A stretch of 64,000 bases of DNA from a virus: IMG/VR virus record IMGVR_UViG_3300024509_000007, positions 124,001 to 188,000 of that record; one strand, 5' to 3'. A model generated the notes under the pieces. The model was not told where the DNA came from. It worked only from the letters and a program-made list of their open reading frames with translations, and ran no database searches. A program made the translations under genes and the position numbers. Of the stretch, positions 1 to 8,700 are shown in pieces; positions within the stretch are counted from its first letter, which is position 1; each line of letters begins with the position of its first letter.

Positions 1-75
1 CTGACACTAGATTTAGATCAAGACCCATTAAAATATACTGGACAAAATAATGGCAAAAATATTTTCATTAACTGA
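1..75 (+). CDS. 3' end of a gene entering from the left edge (partial)
   Basis: An open frame enters at base 1 and stops with TGA at 73-75, giving a short hydrophilic tail rich in D, L, N and K. It overlaps the next gene by 26 bases. A second open frame stops with TAA at 48-50 in a TAATG overlap with the next start, but its Arg-rich composition fits this AT-rich genome less well. Too little is visible for a function; by position it would be another head or neck gene. Confidence 0.4.
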   Translation: MTLDLDQDPLKYTGQNNGKNIFIN

Positions 76-571
76 TGATATTAAACAAATAGCGGAATTC
101 GCCATAGATGATCTTATAGATCAACTTGGAAAAACTTGTAGACTTATATATCCACCTATTGCTTCTCCTTGCGTAAACTGTCTATTCGACCCAATAGGAA
201 ATAAATCTTCCAATACATGGACTAATGGTGGCCCAATACCGTTTGAAAATGGATCTACATGTCCAATGTGTGATGGCAGCGGTTTGCATTTTAATTCAAT
301 GACTAAGGATATAAAAGTTTTAGTAGCTAACTCTCCTAAAGATTTTTTTCAAAAACTTCCAGCACATATTCAATTGCCAGACGGAAGTATACAAACAAAA
401 GGCTACATGAAAGATCTTCCTGATGTTTTGCAAACAAGAAAGATGGTCTTTCAGTTAGATATTGAAGGCTTAATTAGATATACATATGAACTTTTGGGCG
501 AACCTATAGATCAAGGTAATATAGTGCAAGGCAAATACTGGGTTGCTAACTGGACAAGAGTTGGTGCTTAG
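50..571 (+). CDS. Small zinc-knuckle-like protein, probable head-tail connector region
   Basis: 173 residues. The N-terminal third is helical; residues 42-80 carry two Cys pairs (CVNC and CPMC, the second followed by DGSG) with the look of a treble-clef or rubredoxin-like metal knuckle. The rest is mixed alpha/beta with no motif I recognise. The ATG sits in a TAATG context and the gene is followed after two bases by the next one, so it is translated within the structural operon. Position two genes upstream of tail-tube-type genes suggests a neck, adaptor or tail-completion role, but that is inferred from order only. Confidence 0.55.
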   Translation: MAKIFSLTDDIKQIAEFAIDDLIDQLGKTCRLIYPPIASPCVNCLFDPIGNKSSNTWTNGGPIPFENGSTCPMCDGSGLHFNSMTKDIKVLVANSPKDFFQKLPAHIQLPDGSIQTKGYMKDLPDVLQTRKMVFQLDIEGLIRYTYELLGEPIDQGNIVQGKYWVANWTRVGA

Positions 572-573
572 TT

Positions 574-1275
574 ATGGAATATAAATGGTCTATATCATTA
601 GACGGCAAAGAACTTGAAAAAGGATTAAAAGAAGAACTTAGAAAAATCACATCTAAGTATATAAGTGATTTAATTAAAAGAATAAGACCTTCTATAGTTA
701 GCATAATAGATTATTACATTAAAACTGCTCCAGAAGCTGAATCTTTAACTGATCTTAGGGGGCGATTAAGATTAGATCTTGGTGTCGAAAACCCAGAAAG
801 TATTATTCCTACTATAGCCAGTTATATAACTAGTAAAATTAACTTTGTTAAAAAAGATGCTACTGCAAATTCTTTGGGCGGAATGGCACTTTATTTATTA
901 CGCAGAGAAGGTATACAAGGAGTAGCAGATCATCCATTGGGAAGTTATGAGTCTAAAGCAGGAACAATACCTTGGTTGAGGTGGTTATTATTAGAAGGTT
1001 CTGGCATACTTATACAGAATTATGAAGTTAGATATTATAACTCTATACAGAAAAACTCACGAAGTAGATTTGCCCTTATGGTTCAACCGACAACTATAGC
1101 AGCTAGAGTTAAATATTCAAAATTTTACGATGGCGGATACTTTAAAGGTGTAGATGGTTTTAATATTAGCCCAGAGTTTAGCGGAACAGAAGAAGATAAT
1201 TGGATAACTAGGTCTTTTGATCGGGCTATACCTCAGATAAATGAAATTATTAATAGAGAGGGTAGATTTTCATGA
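574..1275 (+). CDS. Putative neck or tail-completion protein
   Basis: 233 residues. A charged helical N-terminus (about 1-60) is followed by a segment with a WLRWLLLEGSG stretch near residues 136-146 and a short SRFALMV strand further on. Small phage proteins between capsid and tail genes often have this type of helical start followed by a beta domain, for example neck and tail-terminator proteins. No catalytic motif is seen. The stop TGA overlaps the next ATG (ATGA at 1272-1275), so the two are translationally coupled. The assignment rests on gene order, not on a recognised family. Confidence 0.5.
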   Translation: MEYKWSISLDGKELEKGLKEELRKITSKYISDLIKRIRPSIVSIIDYYIKTAPEAESLTDLRGRLRLDLGVENPESIIPTIASYITSKINFVKKDATANSLGGMALYLLRREGIQGVADHPLGSYESKAGTIPWLRWLLLEGSGILIQNYEVRYYNSIQKNSRSRFALMVQPTTIAARVKYSKFYDGGYFKGVDGFNISPEFSGTEEDNWITRSFDRAIPQINEIINREGRFS

Positions 1276-2225
1276 TAACTGAATTTAATGGCGTAAATCA
1301 TTATGGCCAGCCATTAGCATCTGAAAATTTAGAAACATCCCTCACTTTTTTTGCACAATGGGCGATGTTAAATATTGGAGCTTTCTCTAATAATAGAATT
1401 AATAATAATCCTAGTGGCATAGCTTCTCATTCGGCAGATCCTTCTAGATTAAGAATGGCTAGAGATCCAAGATATGCTTCTGGAAGAGTTTGGGAAGGCG
1501 TTAGATCTGATTGGGTTTGGGAAACAGGTATTAGTTATACAAATCAGCCAATTAATATAAGCGGTGTTTATGTAAATAATAATTTTATACCAGTCAGTCA
1601 AACTGGTGCTTCTGGTTACAAAATATCATATCCAGAAGGAAAAATTATCTTTAATTCACCAGTAGCTTCTGGAAGTAAAGTCCAGTGTGAGTACTCTAAT
1701 AGAAGCGTTAAGATTTTAAAAGGAAATCAACCTTGGTTTAATCAATTAGTTTTTAATAGTTATAATGCAGCTGATCCTCAATTCTTACAAAATGGATCTG
1801 GAACTTGGGATGTTTTGTCTCAAAATAGAGTGCAATTGCCAGCTATGATTATTGAGGCAATGCCAAAAGTTAACTTTTATCCATTAGAATTGGGCAATTT
1901 AAGCAGAAAACATCAACAAGAAGTAATTATAACTATATTGAGCGAAACATCTTATGATCGTAATCAAATACATGACATAGTTACATATCAATGGCAAAAA
2001 CGAATTATGGGCGTTGATAGGTATAAATTGGTAAATGATAAGAAATACCCATTAAATTATGACGGTTCTGTTTCTAGTAGCGGAATTCAATATCCAGCTA
2101 TGGTTAGTGGCGATTATGCTTGGAAACAGATTAGATTTGAAAATGTTAAGTCTAGAGAGGTTCTTTTGCCATATCCATTAGTTGGATGTGAGATAAGATT
2201 AACTTGTGAAAGTGATTTGCCTTAA
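1272..2225 (+). CDS. Putative neck/tail-joining structural protein
   Basis: 317 residues, predominantly beta, with many Asn, Ser, Gly and aromatic residues as in virion proteins. The middle has a strand-rich segment with an NISGVYVNNNFIPV stretch, and the C-terminus ends on a beta segment. It begins in an ATGA overlap and is the last gene before a promoter-like motif and the tail tube gene. I do not recognise a family; a connector, tail terminator or neck role fits the order. No signal peptide or membrane segment is present. Confidence 0.5.
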   Translation: MITEFNGVNHYGQPLASENLETSLTFFAQWAMLNIGAFSNNRINNNPSGIASHSADPSRLRMARDPRYASGRVWEGVRSDWVWETGISYTNQPINISGVYVNNNFIPVSQTGASGYKISYPEGKIIFNSPVASGSKVQCEYSNRSVKILKGNQPWFNQLVFNSYNAADPQFLQNGSGTWDVLSQNRVQLPAMIIEAMPKVNFYPLELGNLSRKHQQEVIITILSETSYDRNQIHDIVTYQWQKRIMGVDRYKLVNDKKYPLNYDGSVSSSGIQYPAMVSGDYAWKQIRFENVKSREVLLPYPLVGCEIRLTCESDLP

Positions 2226-2245
2226 AATGTCAATTTTGGTGTAAC
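2217..2245 (+). promoter_or_regulatory. Candidate promoter upstream of the tail tube gene
   Basis: TTGCCT at 2217-2222, a 17-base spacer, and TGTAAC at 2240-2245 preceded by TG (extended -10 form TGGTGTAAC). The core TGGTGTAA recurs at 5642-5649 and 27568-27575 on this strand and at 58345-58352 on the other. Start would lie near 2251, about 38 bases before the GTG. Promoter activity is inferred. Confidence 0.45.
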
Positions 2246-2252
2246 TTTTATA

Positions 2253-2266
2253 TAGGTAATTACCTA
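2253..2266. repeat. Perfect 14-base palindrome between candidate promoter and tail tube gene
   Basis: TAGGTAATTACCTA is its own reverse complement. It lies immediately downstream of the TGGTGTAAC motif, where a dimeric regulator could bind, and 8 bases before the ribosome binding site. No second copy was noticed in the window. Confidence 0.5.
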
Positions 2267-2274
2267 AACTGCTT

Positions 2275-2281
2275 AGAGGAG
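2275..2281 (+). promoter_or_regulatory. Ribosome binding site deciding the GTG start
   Basis: AGAGGAG at 2275-2281 lies 7 bases before GTG at 2289. The next in-frame ATG (2304) has no such site, so GTG is taken as the start. Confidence 0.75.
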
Positions 2282-2288
2282 AATAACC

Positions 2289-3344
2289 GTGGCAAATAGA
2301 AGAATGTTTTATGCTGTAGAAGCACTCAGCATCTCTCCAGATGCAACTGACAATTACGCATTCGTACATGGCGTTCAAAGCGTTGGTATGAATACCACTT
2401 TTAATCTTGAAAACATTTTTGAACTTGGCCAACTTGCTCTTTATCAAATCGTTGAAAATGTTCCTGATATTGAGATCACTGTTGAGCGTGTTCTTGATGG
2501 AACTGCTCCAGTTTATTGCTTGGCAACTCAAGAAGGTGCTGACTCAACTTTGGTTGGTCGATCCAATGCCAAGTGTAAAGTTGCTATGCAGTTTTATAAT
2601 GACACTCAGGGTTTAGCTAGTGGTACTCCACTTTCTGAAGTTATTGTTTCTGGTGCATTCGTAAGCCAGATTTCTTATAAGCTTGCAACTGAAGGAAATG
2701 CTACCGAAAGCGTGACTTTAGTGGCTAATAACAAGAAGTGGCATAGAATCACTGCTAGTGACGCAAGTTATTTTACAGGTTATACACAAACAACTGCTGA
2801 TGGAACTGGTCTTGGTGCAGAAGAAAAAGCTACTGACAATAATGCCAGTGGTGTTAATCGTAGGCAGCATATTGTTTTTGCTTCTAGCTTGCTTCCTTGC
2901 AACAGTGGTGCTACCAAAAAAGGTGGTATTCCAGGTGTTAGCAGCAATGGCGTTAATGAAATTGATACTGCTCTTGGTTGCTTTAGAGCTAGTGTTCAAT
3001 CTGTTAGCGTTAGTGCAAATCTTGGTCGTGAACAGATGCTTGAATTGGGTCGTAAGGCTCCTTACTTCCGCTATGTCAAGTTCCCTGTTGAAGTTACCGC
3101 TGAGTTTGAAGTTATGAACAAAGTTGGTGACTTAGTAGAAGCCGACGAAATTGAAGATAACATTACTGATCAATCTATTAAGCTTGTATTTGAAGAAGGT
3201 CTTGCAGTAGATCTTGGAACTAGCTGTAAGTTGACTTCAGTAAACAATGCTGGCGGTGGTGCTGATGGCGGTAACGGAACTGTTACTTATAGCTATCGTA
3301 CCTTCAATGATTTTACTGTAACACATCCATCAGATCCTATGTAA
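2289..3344 (+). CDS. Probable major tail tube protein
   Basis: 351 residues from a GTG start. The protein is almost entirely beta, opens with a FYAVEALSISPDATDNYAFV-type segment, and has repeated SQISYKL, VSANLGREQ and FPVEVTAEF strands, as tail tube subunits have. Supporting features are its place upstream of chaperone-like genes and the tape measure, a strong ribosome binding site, its own terminator (3370-3403), and codon use that favours CGT for Arg and CTT for Leu where neighbours use AGA and TTA. Those are signs of very high expression. I did not identify a capsid signature, but a decoration or other abundant virion protein remains possible. No tail sheath gene is seen next to it. Confidence 0.65.
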   Translation: MANRRMFYAVEALSISPDATDNYAFVHGVQSVGMNTTFNLENIFELGQLALYQIVENVPDIEITVERVLDGTAPVYCLATQEGADSTLVGRSNAKCKVAMQFYNDTQGLASGTPLSEVIVSGAFVSQISYKLATEGNATESVTLVANNKKWHRITASDASYFTGYTQTTADGTGLGAEEKATDNNASGVNRRQHIVFASSLLPCNSGATKKGGIPGVSSNGVNEIDTALGCFRASVQSVSVSANLGREQMLELGRKAPYFRYVKFPVEVTAEFEVMNKVGDLVEADEIEDNITDQSIKLVFEEGLAVDLGTSCKLTSVNNAGGGADGGNGTVTYSYRTFNDFTVTHPSDPM

Positions 3345-3369
3345 TAATTTGGAAAACTGATTATAATAA

Positions 3370-3403
3370 AACCAAGGGGGTTAAAATCCTCTTGGTTTTT
3401 TTA
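3370..3403 (+). terminator. Rho-independent terminator after the tail tube gene
   Basis: Stem AACCAAG/CTTGGTT (3370-3376 with 3391-3397), extended inward by a G-T and two G-C pairs, loop of 8, followed by a T run ending near 3402. It would separate the abundant tail tube transcript from the next genes. Confidence 0.88.
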
Positions 3404-3407
3404 TTTT

Positions 3408-3413
3408 AGGAGG
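3408..3413 (+). promoter_or_regulatory. Ribosome binding site deciding a TTG start
   Basis: AGGAGG at 3408-3413, 4 bases before TTG at 3418. No in-frame ATG with a comparable site exists nearby; the spacing is short. Confidence 0.65.
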
Positions 3414-3417
3414 ACTT

Positions 3418-4443
3418 TTGGACGAACTATTAATAGCTAGGATTATAGCTGGATTTATAAGATTTAATTACAAAGATAAAATTTATTTAATTAAACATCC
3501 AGAAAGACACGATAGATATATAGCAGAAGAGATATATCAAGAAGCATTAGTTGATGCTAGTGTAGAAGGTCTTTATACAGATCATGAAATTAATGATATG
3601 TTAATAGAACATGGTATTTGGAATGATGAAAAAGAAGAACTTCTTGAAAAACTAAATAAGGAAATAGAAGAACTAAAAGTTAATTTATATAAAAATTTTT
3701 ATAAAGACAAAGAAAGTGCTGTCATTAGGAAAGTGCTTCTTGTTGCAAAAATAGATCGTGTTAATTTATTTTCAGAAAAATATTCGTACATACATATAAG
3801 TGCTACTGGTTATGCATCTACTTTAAAAACTAAATATTTAGTTGGCAGTAGTTTATATCATCAATATGGAGATAGGGTTTTTACCAAGTCTTCTTTTTGG
3901 AAAAACAGAAGTGATTTATTAGATGAGGCGGTTGTTTTTTATAATCAAAGTAAATTGGGTGATGAAAAACTAAGACAACTAGCTAAAAGTTCTGTTTGGA
4001 AAAGTTATTGGAATGTTAAAAAATCTGAAAGTTCCATTTTTGGAATACCTATCATTGATCTAGATGACGAACGGAGATCCTTAATAACTTGGAGTCAATT
4101 GTACGATAATATAGCTGAACATCCAGAAGTTCCACCAGATGATTTAGTTCAAGATGATGATGCTTTAGATGGATGGATGATATCTCAAAAGAAAGAAAGA
4201 GATTTAAAGAAGGGTCAAAATTCAGTAGATAGTTCATTAAGTGACAAAGTTAAAAATTCTTCAGAAATTTTCATAGTTGCTCATTCACAAAAAGAAAGAG
4301 AGCGGATAGAATCTATGAATACTCCTGAAGTTATGGCAATTAAAAGATCTAGGCAAAAGACGATTTTGGAAAAGGGAGAAGTTACAGATCTTGAATTTGC
4401 CGATGTTAGGCGTGATGTTCAATTAAAGAAAAACTCAATGTGA
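3418..4443 (+). CDS. Hypothetical tail-region protein
   Basis: 341 residues from TTG with an AGGAGG site. Charged and helical: a coiled-coil-like stretch at about 85-105 and an acidic patch near residues 237-248 (PPDDLVQDDDALDG). The C-terminus is Lys/Arg-rich. No catalytic motif or recognised family. It lies between the tail tube terminator and the two chaperone-like genes, so a tail assembly role is plausible. It could instead be an early-expressed passenger, since the terminator separates it from the tube gene. Confidence 0.5.
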   Translation: MDELLIARIIAGFIRFNYKDKIYLIKHPERHDRYIAEEIYQEALVDASVEGLYTDHEINDMLIEHGIWNDEKEELLEKLNKEIEELKVNLYKNFYKDKESAVIRKVLLVAKIDRVNLFSEKYSYIHISATGYASTLKTKYLVGSSLYHQYGDRVFTKSSFWKNRSDLLDEAVVFYNQSKLGDEKLRQLAKSSVWKSYWNVKKSESSIFGIPIIDLDDERRSLITWSQLYDNIAEHPEVPPDDLVQDDDALDGWMISQKKERDLKKGQNSVDSSLSDKVKNSSEIFIVAHSQKERERIESMNTPEVMAIKRSRQKTILEKGEVTDLEFADVRRDVQLKKNSM

Positions 4444-4452
4444 GAGGAAAAC

Positions 4453-4824
4453 ATGGGAGTTTACGATAATTTTGAAAAAGCGTCTAAGATCAATAAGGAA
4501 GACGAAAAAAAGTTAACTCAAAAACATTATTTTTTGTCTAAGGATAAATTAAAAAAAGTCTCTAAAACAAAAATGCGAACATCGTTTATAGGTGCTCTTT
4601 CTGCTGTAGAAAAACATTTCAGTGAACTTTGGGAGATTTTCCCAGACGATGAAGAAGATTTAATTGCTGATAAAAAGTTCTGGAAAAATGTTTGGGAATT
4701 GTGTAGAGCAGAAATATTAAATAACGGAAATAATCAGCTTAGGGCTATGGAAGCTGAGATAGACCAATACTCTGTTTCTTGGGATGGTTACACTCGAAAT
4801 TTTTCTAAAGGAGGATCGTCATGA
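4453..4824 (+). CDS. Putative tail assembly chaperone-like protein (first of a pair)
   Basis: 123 residues, basic N-terminus, then a helical segment with ELWEIFPDDEEDL and the conserved-looking LNNGNNQLRAMEAEI followed by QYSVSWDGY. I recall similar short proteins of this pattern in other large phages, next to tail genes. It ends in an ATGA overlap with the next gene, in the position where tail assembly chaperones precede the tape measure. There is no programmed -1 frameshift: the -1 frame after the A AAT TTT heptamer stops at once (TAA at 4806). Confidence 0.5.
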   Translation: MGVYDNFEKASKINKEDEKKLTQKHYFLSKDKLKKVSKTKMRTSFIGALSAVEKHFSELWEIFPDDEEDLIADKKFWKNVWELCRAEILNNGNNQLRAMEAEIDQYSVSWDGYTRNFSKGGSS

Positions 4825-5636
4825 GTGCACCTGACAATAAGAGGACTTTTAAAGTAACGCTTGATAATAAGGAAGTTGAACTTGCAGTTCAGCGTCCAAC
4901 TGTCAAGCAAAAGCAAGAAGGACAAAAGGTTTATAATAAAGCCTTTCGTGATGCCGTTGAGTCCGGCGGTATTCTTCGTGCTAAAGTAGAAAGCGTTATG
5001 CGAGAGCAGAAGCTTTGGGATGATAATAAGCAAAAACAACTTCGTGATCTACAGGAAAAGATCGCCGAGTCTGAGCGAAAAATTAAGTCTGGCGGTATTA
5101 AGCTTAGTGAGGCAAAAGAAGTAGCCCTACAGATGAAGCGTTATAGGGCCGAACTACGCACACTTAATTCTGACCGTATTGGCCTTGATAATAATACGGC
5201 TGAAGGTCAGGCAGACAACGCCCAGTTTAATTTCTTTGTTTCGGCATGCACTGTATTTAATGATACTGGCAAGCCATACTTTAAGTCTTATGAGGACTTT
5301 CTTGCAAAAGAAATTGATCCAGCTATCGGGCCAGCAGCTTCTAACTTGGCTATGATGCTTTATGGAATTGACCCAGATTATGAAAAGCGTCTTCCAGAAA
5401 ACGAATTCTTGAAGAAGTATAAGTTTGTTGATGATCAGCTAAATTATATTGATAAGAAGGGCCGTAGAGTTGACTCTGAAGGCCGTCTTGTTAATGAAGA
5501 TGGTCGATATATCAACGAAGACGGAAAACTTGTTGATATTGAAGGAAATTTAGTGGATGAAGAAGGTAATTATATTGTTGAATTCACTCCATTTTTGGAT
5601 GATGAAGGCAAGCCAATTGAGGAAGATAAAGAATAA
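4821..5636 (+). CDS. Putative tail assembly chaperone-like protein with heptad tail
   Basis: 271 residues with a strong AAAGGAGG site at 4807-4814. Residues 8-25 form a beta hairpin, then a KQKEGQKVYNKAFRDA-type helix, a long coiled-coil-like region (about 60-120), and a compact C-domain (about 130-200). Residues 211-252 are six tandem 7-residue repeats of the type D/N-x-E/D-G-R/K/N-x-V/I. Codons are of the high-expression type (CGT, CTT), as in the tail tube gene. Its place directly before the tape measure fits a chaperone or an abundant tail scaffold. The family is not one I can name. Confidence 0.55.
   Translation: MSAPDNKRTFKVTLDNKEVELAVQRPTVKQKQEGQKVYNKAFRDAVESGGILRAKVESVMREQKLWDDNKQKQLRDLQEKIAESERKIKSGGIKLSEAKEVALQMKRYRAELRTLNSDRIGLDNNTAEGQADNAQFNFFVSACTVFNDTGKPYFKSYEDFLAKEIDPAIGPAASNLAMMLYGIDPDYEKRLPENEFLKKYKFVDDQLNYIDKKGRRVDSEGRLVNEDGRYINEDGKLVDIEGNLVDEEGNYIVEFTPFLDDEGKPIEEDKE
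5451..5576 (+). repeat. Six degenerate 21-base repeats encoding a heptapeptide
   Basis: Each unit encodes seven residues around an EGR/DGR/DGK/EGN core (units start at residues 211, 218, 225, 232, 239 and 246). The DNA copies differ at third positions, so the protein repeat, not the DNA, has been kept. Confidence 0.8.
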
Positions 5637-5640
5637 AAAA

Positions 5641-5650
5641 TTGGTGTAAT
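5641..5650 (+). promoter_or_regulatory. TTGGTGTAAT motif upstream of the tape measure gene
   Basis: Same core as at 2236-2245, again in an intergenic gap and followed by an AT-rich tract ending in ATAGG. It reads as an extended -10 (TG-N-TGTAAT); no -35 at normal spacing is seen. Confidence 0.4.
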
Positions 5651-5670
5651 ATTTAATAGGATAGTCTAAT

Positions 5671-5716
5671 GGGAGCAGTCTTTTCTTAAAATAAGAGATT
5701 GCTCCCTTTCTTTTTA
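5671..5716 (+). terminator. Terminator or attenuator before the tape measure gene
   Basis: GGGAGCA (5671-5677) pairs with TGCTCCC (5700-5706), extended inward by TCTT/AAGA-type pairs, then TTTCTTTTT. It ends only about 10 bases before the tape measure ribosome binding site (AGAGGAT), so read-through would be needed to express that gene from upstream. Confidence 0.85.
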
Positions 5717-5728
5717 TAGAGGATAGCA

Positions 5729-8700
5729 ATGGCCTTTAATATTACAGCTATAATGAATGTTGCCCTAGCTTCTGGGGCAGCTACTAAGATATCTAACGAT
5801 TTAAATAAACAATTAGGAAATAAAAAGGTCAATATTGATTTGAATATGGCTAATGCCGATTCAATCAAAAGAATTAAAGCTGACATTGAAGGTGCAATCA
5901 CATCCGTAGAAAGCTTTGGTCGTCAAGCTGGTTTGGCAGCAAAAAGGTTTGGTGCTTTTAGTTTAGCTGCTGGATCTATGATTTCATTATCTAATGCCAT
6001 TAGAAAAGGTACAGAAGAGGCTATAGATTTTGATCGCCAGATGGTTAAGTTGGTTCAGGTTTCTGGAGATACTGGTTCTGCCATTCAAGGTGTTGTTGAT
6101 GAAGTAACTAGACTATCTACATCTTTAGGCGTTTCAAGCAAAGATTTAATTCAAGCAGCTGTAACATTAAAACAAGCTAACTTATCAATCGCAGATACTA
6201 GAATTGCTTTGGAAGCTTTGGCTAAAGCAGCATTGGCTCCTAACTTTGAAAATTTCACTAATACGACTGAAGGTGCAATTGCAATTCTCAATCAGTTTAA
6301 AATTGGTGCAAGTAATTTAGAAGGAGCTTTAGGTGCTGTTAATGCAGTTGCTGGCGAATTCGCTGTTGAAGCTGGAGACATTGTAGAAGCCATTCGTAAA
6401 ACTGGTGGTGCTTTTAAGGCTGCTGGTGGTGATCTTAATGAATTACTAGGCTTATTTACATCAGTAAGGCAGACAACAAGAGAAAGTGCTGAAACTATCA
6501 GTACTGGTCTTAGAACTATATTTACAAGAATACAGCGTGGAAATACTGTAAATGCCCTTAAAGAAGTTGGTGTTCAACTTAGATATACAAGAGAAGAAGC
6601 TTTAGCTTTAGGAAATGCTAACTTAGAACAGCAATTTGTTGGTCCTTACGAAGCCATACGAAGACTCTCTGCTGCTTTATCTGGACTTCCAACTACAGAT
6701 CCAAAATTCGCACAGATAGTTGAAGAGCTTGGTGGTTATAGACAAATTTCTAAAGTCATACCTCTTATTCAAGAATTTGCTGTTAGTCAAAAAGCTGTTA
6801 ATGTGGCGATTGCTGGTGCTGGATCATTAACTCAAAATGCTGGTCAGGCTCAATTAGCTTATGCGGTTAAATTACAAAAATTAAAGGAAGAATTTAATGC
6901 TTTAATTAGATCTATAACTCAGTCTACCGGTTTTCAAAAACTATTTGATACATTTATTTCTGGTGCTAGTGCTGCAATTCAATTGGCAGATGCTTTAAAG
7001 CCATTGATACCATTAGTTGGTGCTTTGGCAGCTGTAAAAGTTGCTACTGGAATAGGCCAGTTTGTAAAGGGCTTTAGCACTGGTATCACGGCAAGTCCAA
7101 ACCCAAAGATATTTAATCAAAATAGATTTGCTGATGGTGGCGTTGTAAAAATGAAAAGAGGTGGAGTAGTACCAGGAACTGGTAGTGGAGATATTGTTCC
7201 TGCACTACTTGAACCAGGTGAAGTTGTAATACCAAAAAGATTTGCAGCTGGTGGAGTTATAAATTTAGAAGATTATCAGTCTGGAAAAAAAAGTCCAAAT
7301 TTAAGAAATGTAATACAAGTAACATTACTTAAACCAGGAGAAGGAGTAAAAAGTCCAAAAGCAACTGTCAAAGATGGAAGAATTCAAAGTGATAGTGCTA
7401 TTAAAGCTTATGTTTATGGACAAGAAATTTCTATCAAAGATACTGATATACCAGTTTTTACTTATAATCCAGGCATAGGCGATTCAAAGTTAAGTGAAAA
7501 GATTAAAAATGAAGCTACAAATTTAATTAATGAATCAAAAGATATTGTAAATAGAAAAAAAATAAATGATAGATACGGAAAAACAAGAGGTCCAGAAATA
7601 GTAAAAGGAATAATTAATAGTGACACAAATGGACAAAATCAATTAGAAGGATATATATTTGAATATTATTATAATAAAAGAACAAAATCAAAAGAAGCAT
7701 CTACAGAAGCCAATTTCCCAATTGATTCTTTTTCAACATCTGAAAATTTATCAAAATTTATAAAAGATGAAAATGGAAAACCTAATCAGGAAGCTATTAA
7801 TAAAATTTTAGGAAATAAAAAAAGCGTTTATGTAGAACTAAAAAGAAGTGTTGTTTCAGCAGCTGATATTATAAATAAGGAATCAAGAGTTTATGCAAAA
7901 GATATAGCTAATATAGCAAAAGTTAATAGACCAGCCGATTTTGAAAAAAATTCTGATATTATTACATTTCCTAAAAAAAGAAAAAAAGCTGATGGCGGAT
8001 TCATAGTTCCAGGAGTTGGTAACAGTGATAGTGTTCCAATGGATTTGGAAGAAGGTTCTTTTGTAATTAGAAAATCTTCTGTATCAAAGATTGGTGCAGA
8101 TAATTTATCTAATATGGCAAGAAAAGGATTTGCTTCTGGAGGAAGAGTTCCTTCTTTATTAACTCCAGGCGAATTTGTATTTAGCCCAAGTTCTGCTTCT
8201 TCAATCGGTTCTTCTAACTTAGATAGAATGAATAAGTTTGGAAAATTTGCATTAGGAGGAAGAGTTGGATTTGCTGCTGGTGGAGATATAGATCCTAGAC
8301 TTTTAATAACCGCCCAACAACAAGGTCAGATTTTTAAGAATAGAAAATTTGATTTAAGCACACTTGTTTCTGCACAAACAGGCTCTGAAGAAGATCAGTA
8401 TAGTGCAGCTACTAAAATATTGACAGATATTATTTATGAGCAAATAAGAGCAAAAAGAGTAGATATCAGTGCTTCTCAGGCTATGTCAGCTGCACAAGGC
8501 ATTGCTACTTCCACAATGAGAAAGTACGAAAAATTAAATGAAAAAATATTAACAACAACTTCTGCCGTTGCAACCGCAAGAACTTCTTCTACATTTGCAG
8601 ATCCTAATTTAGATCCAGCCGTTATTACTGCTGAAAAAAGATTGGAAGAATTAAAAACTCAAAGAACAAATTTAGCATCTACATTAGAAGCTCAAGCATT

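Noticed and set aside
2199-3117. Open frames antisense to or overlapping the tail tube gene
   Set aside because: Compositions are Ser/Asn- or Leu/Val-skewed shadows of the strongly coding tail tube frame, with no ribosome binding sites.
4797-4824. A AAT TTT heptamer near the end of the first chaperone-like gene as a programmed -1 frameshift to the second
   Set aside because: The -1 frame meets TAA at 4806-4808 at once, and the second gene has its own strong ribosome binding site and ATG.
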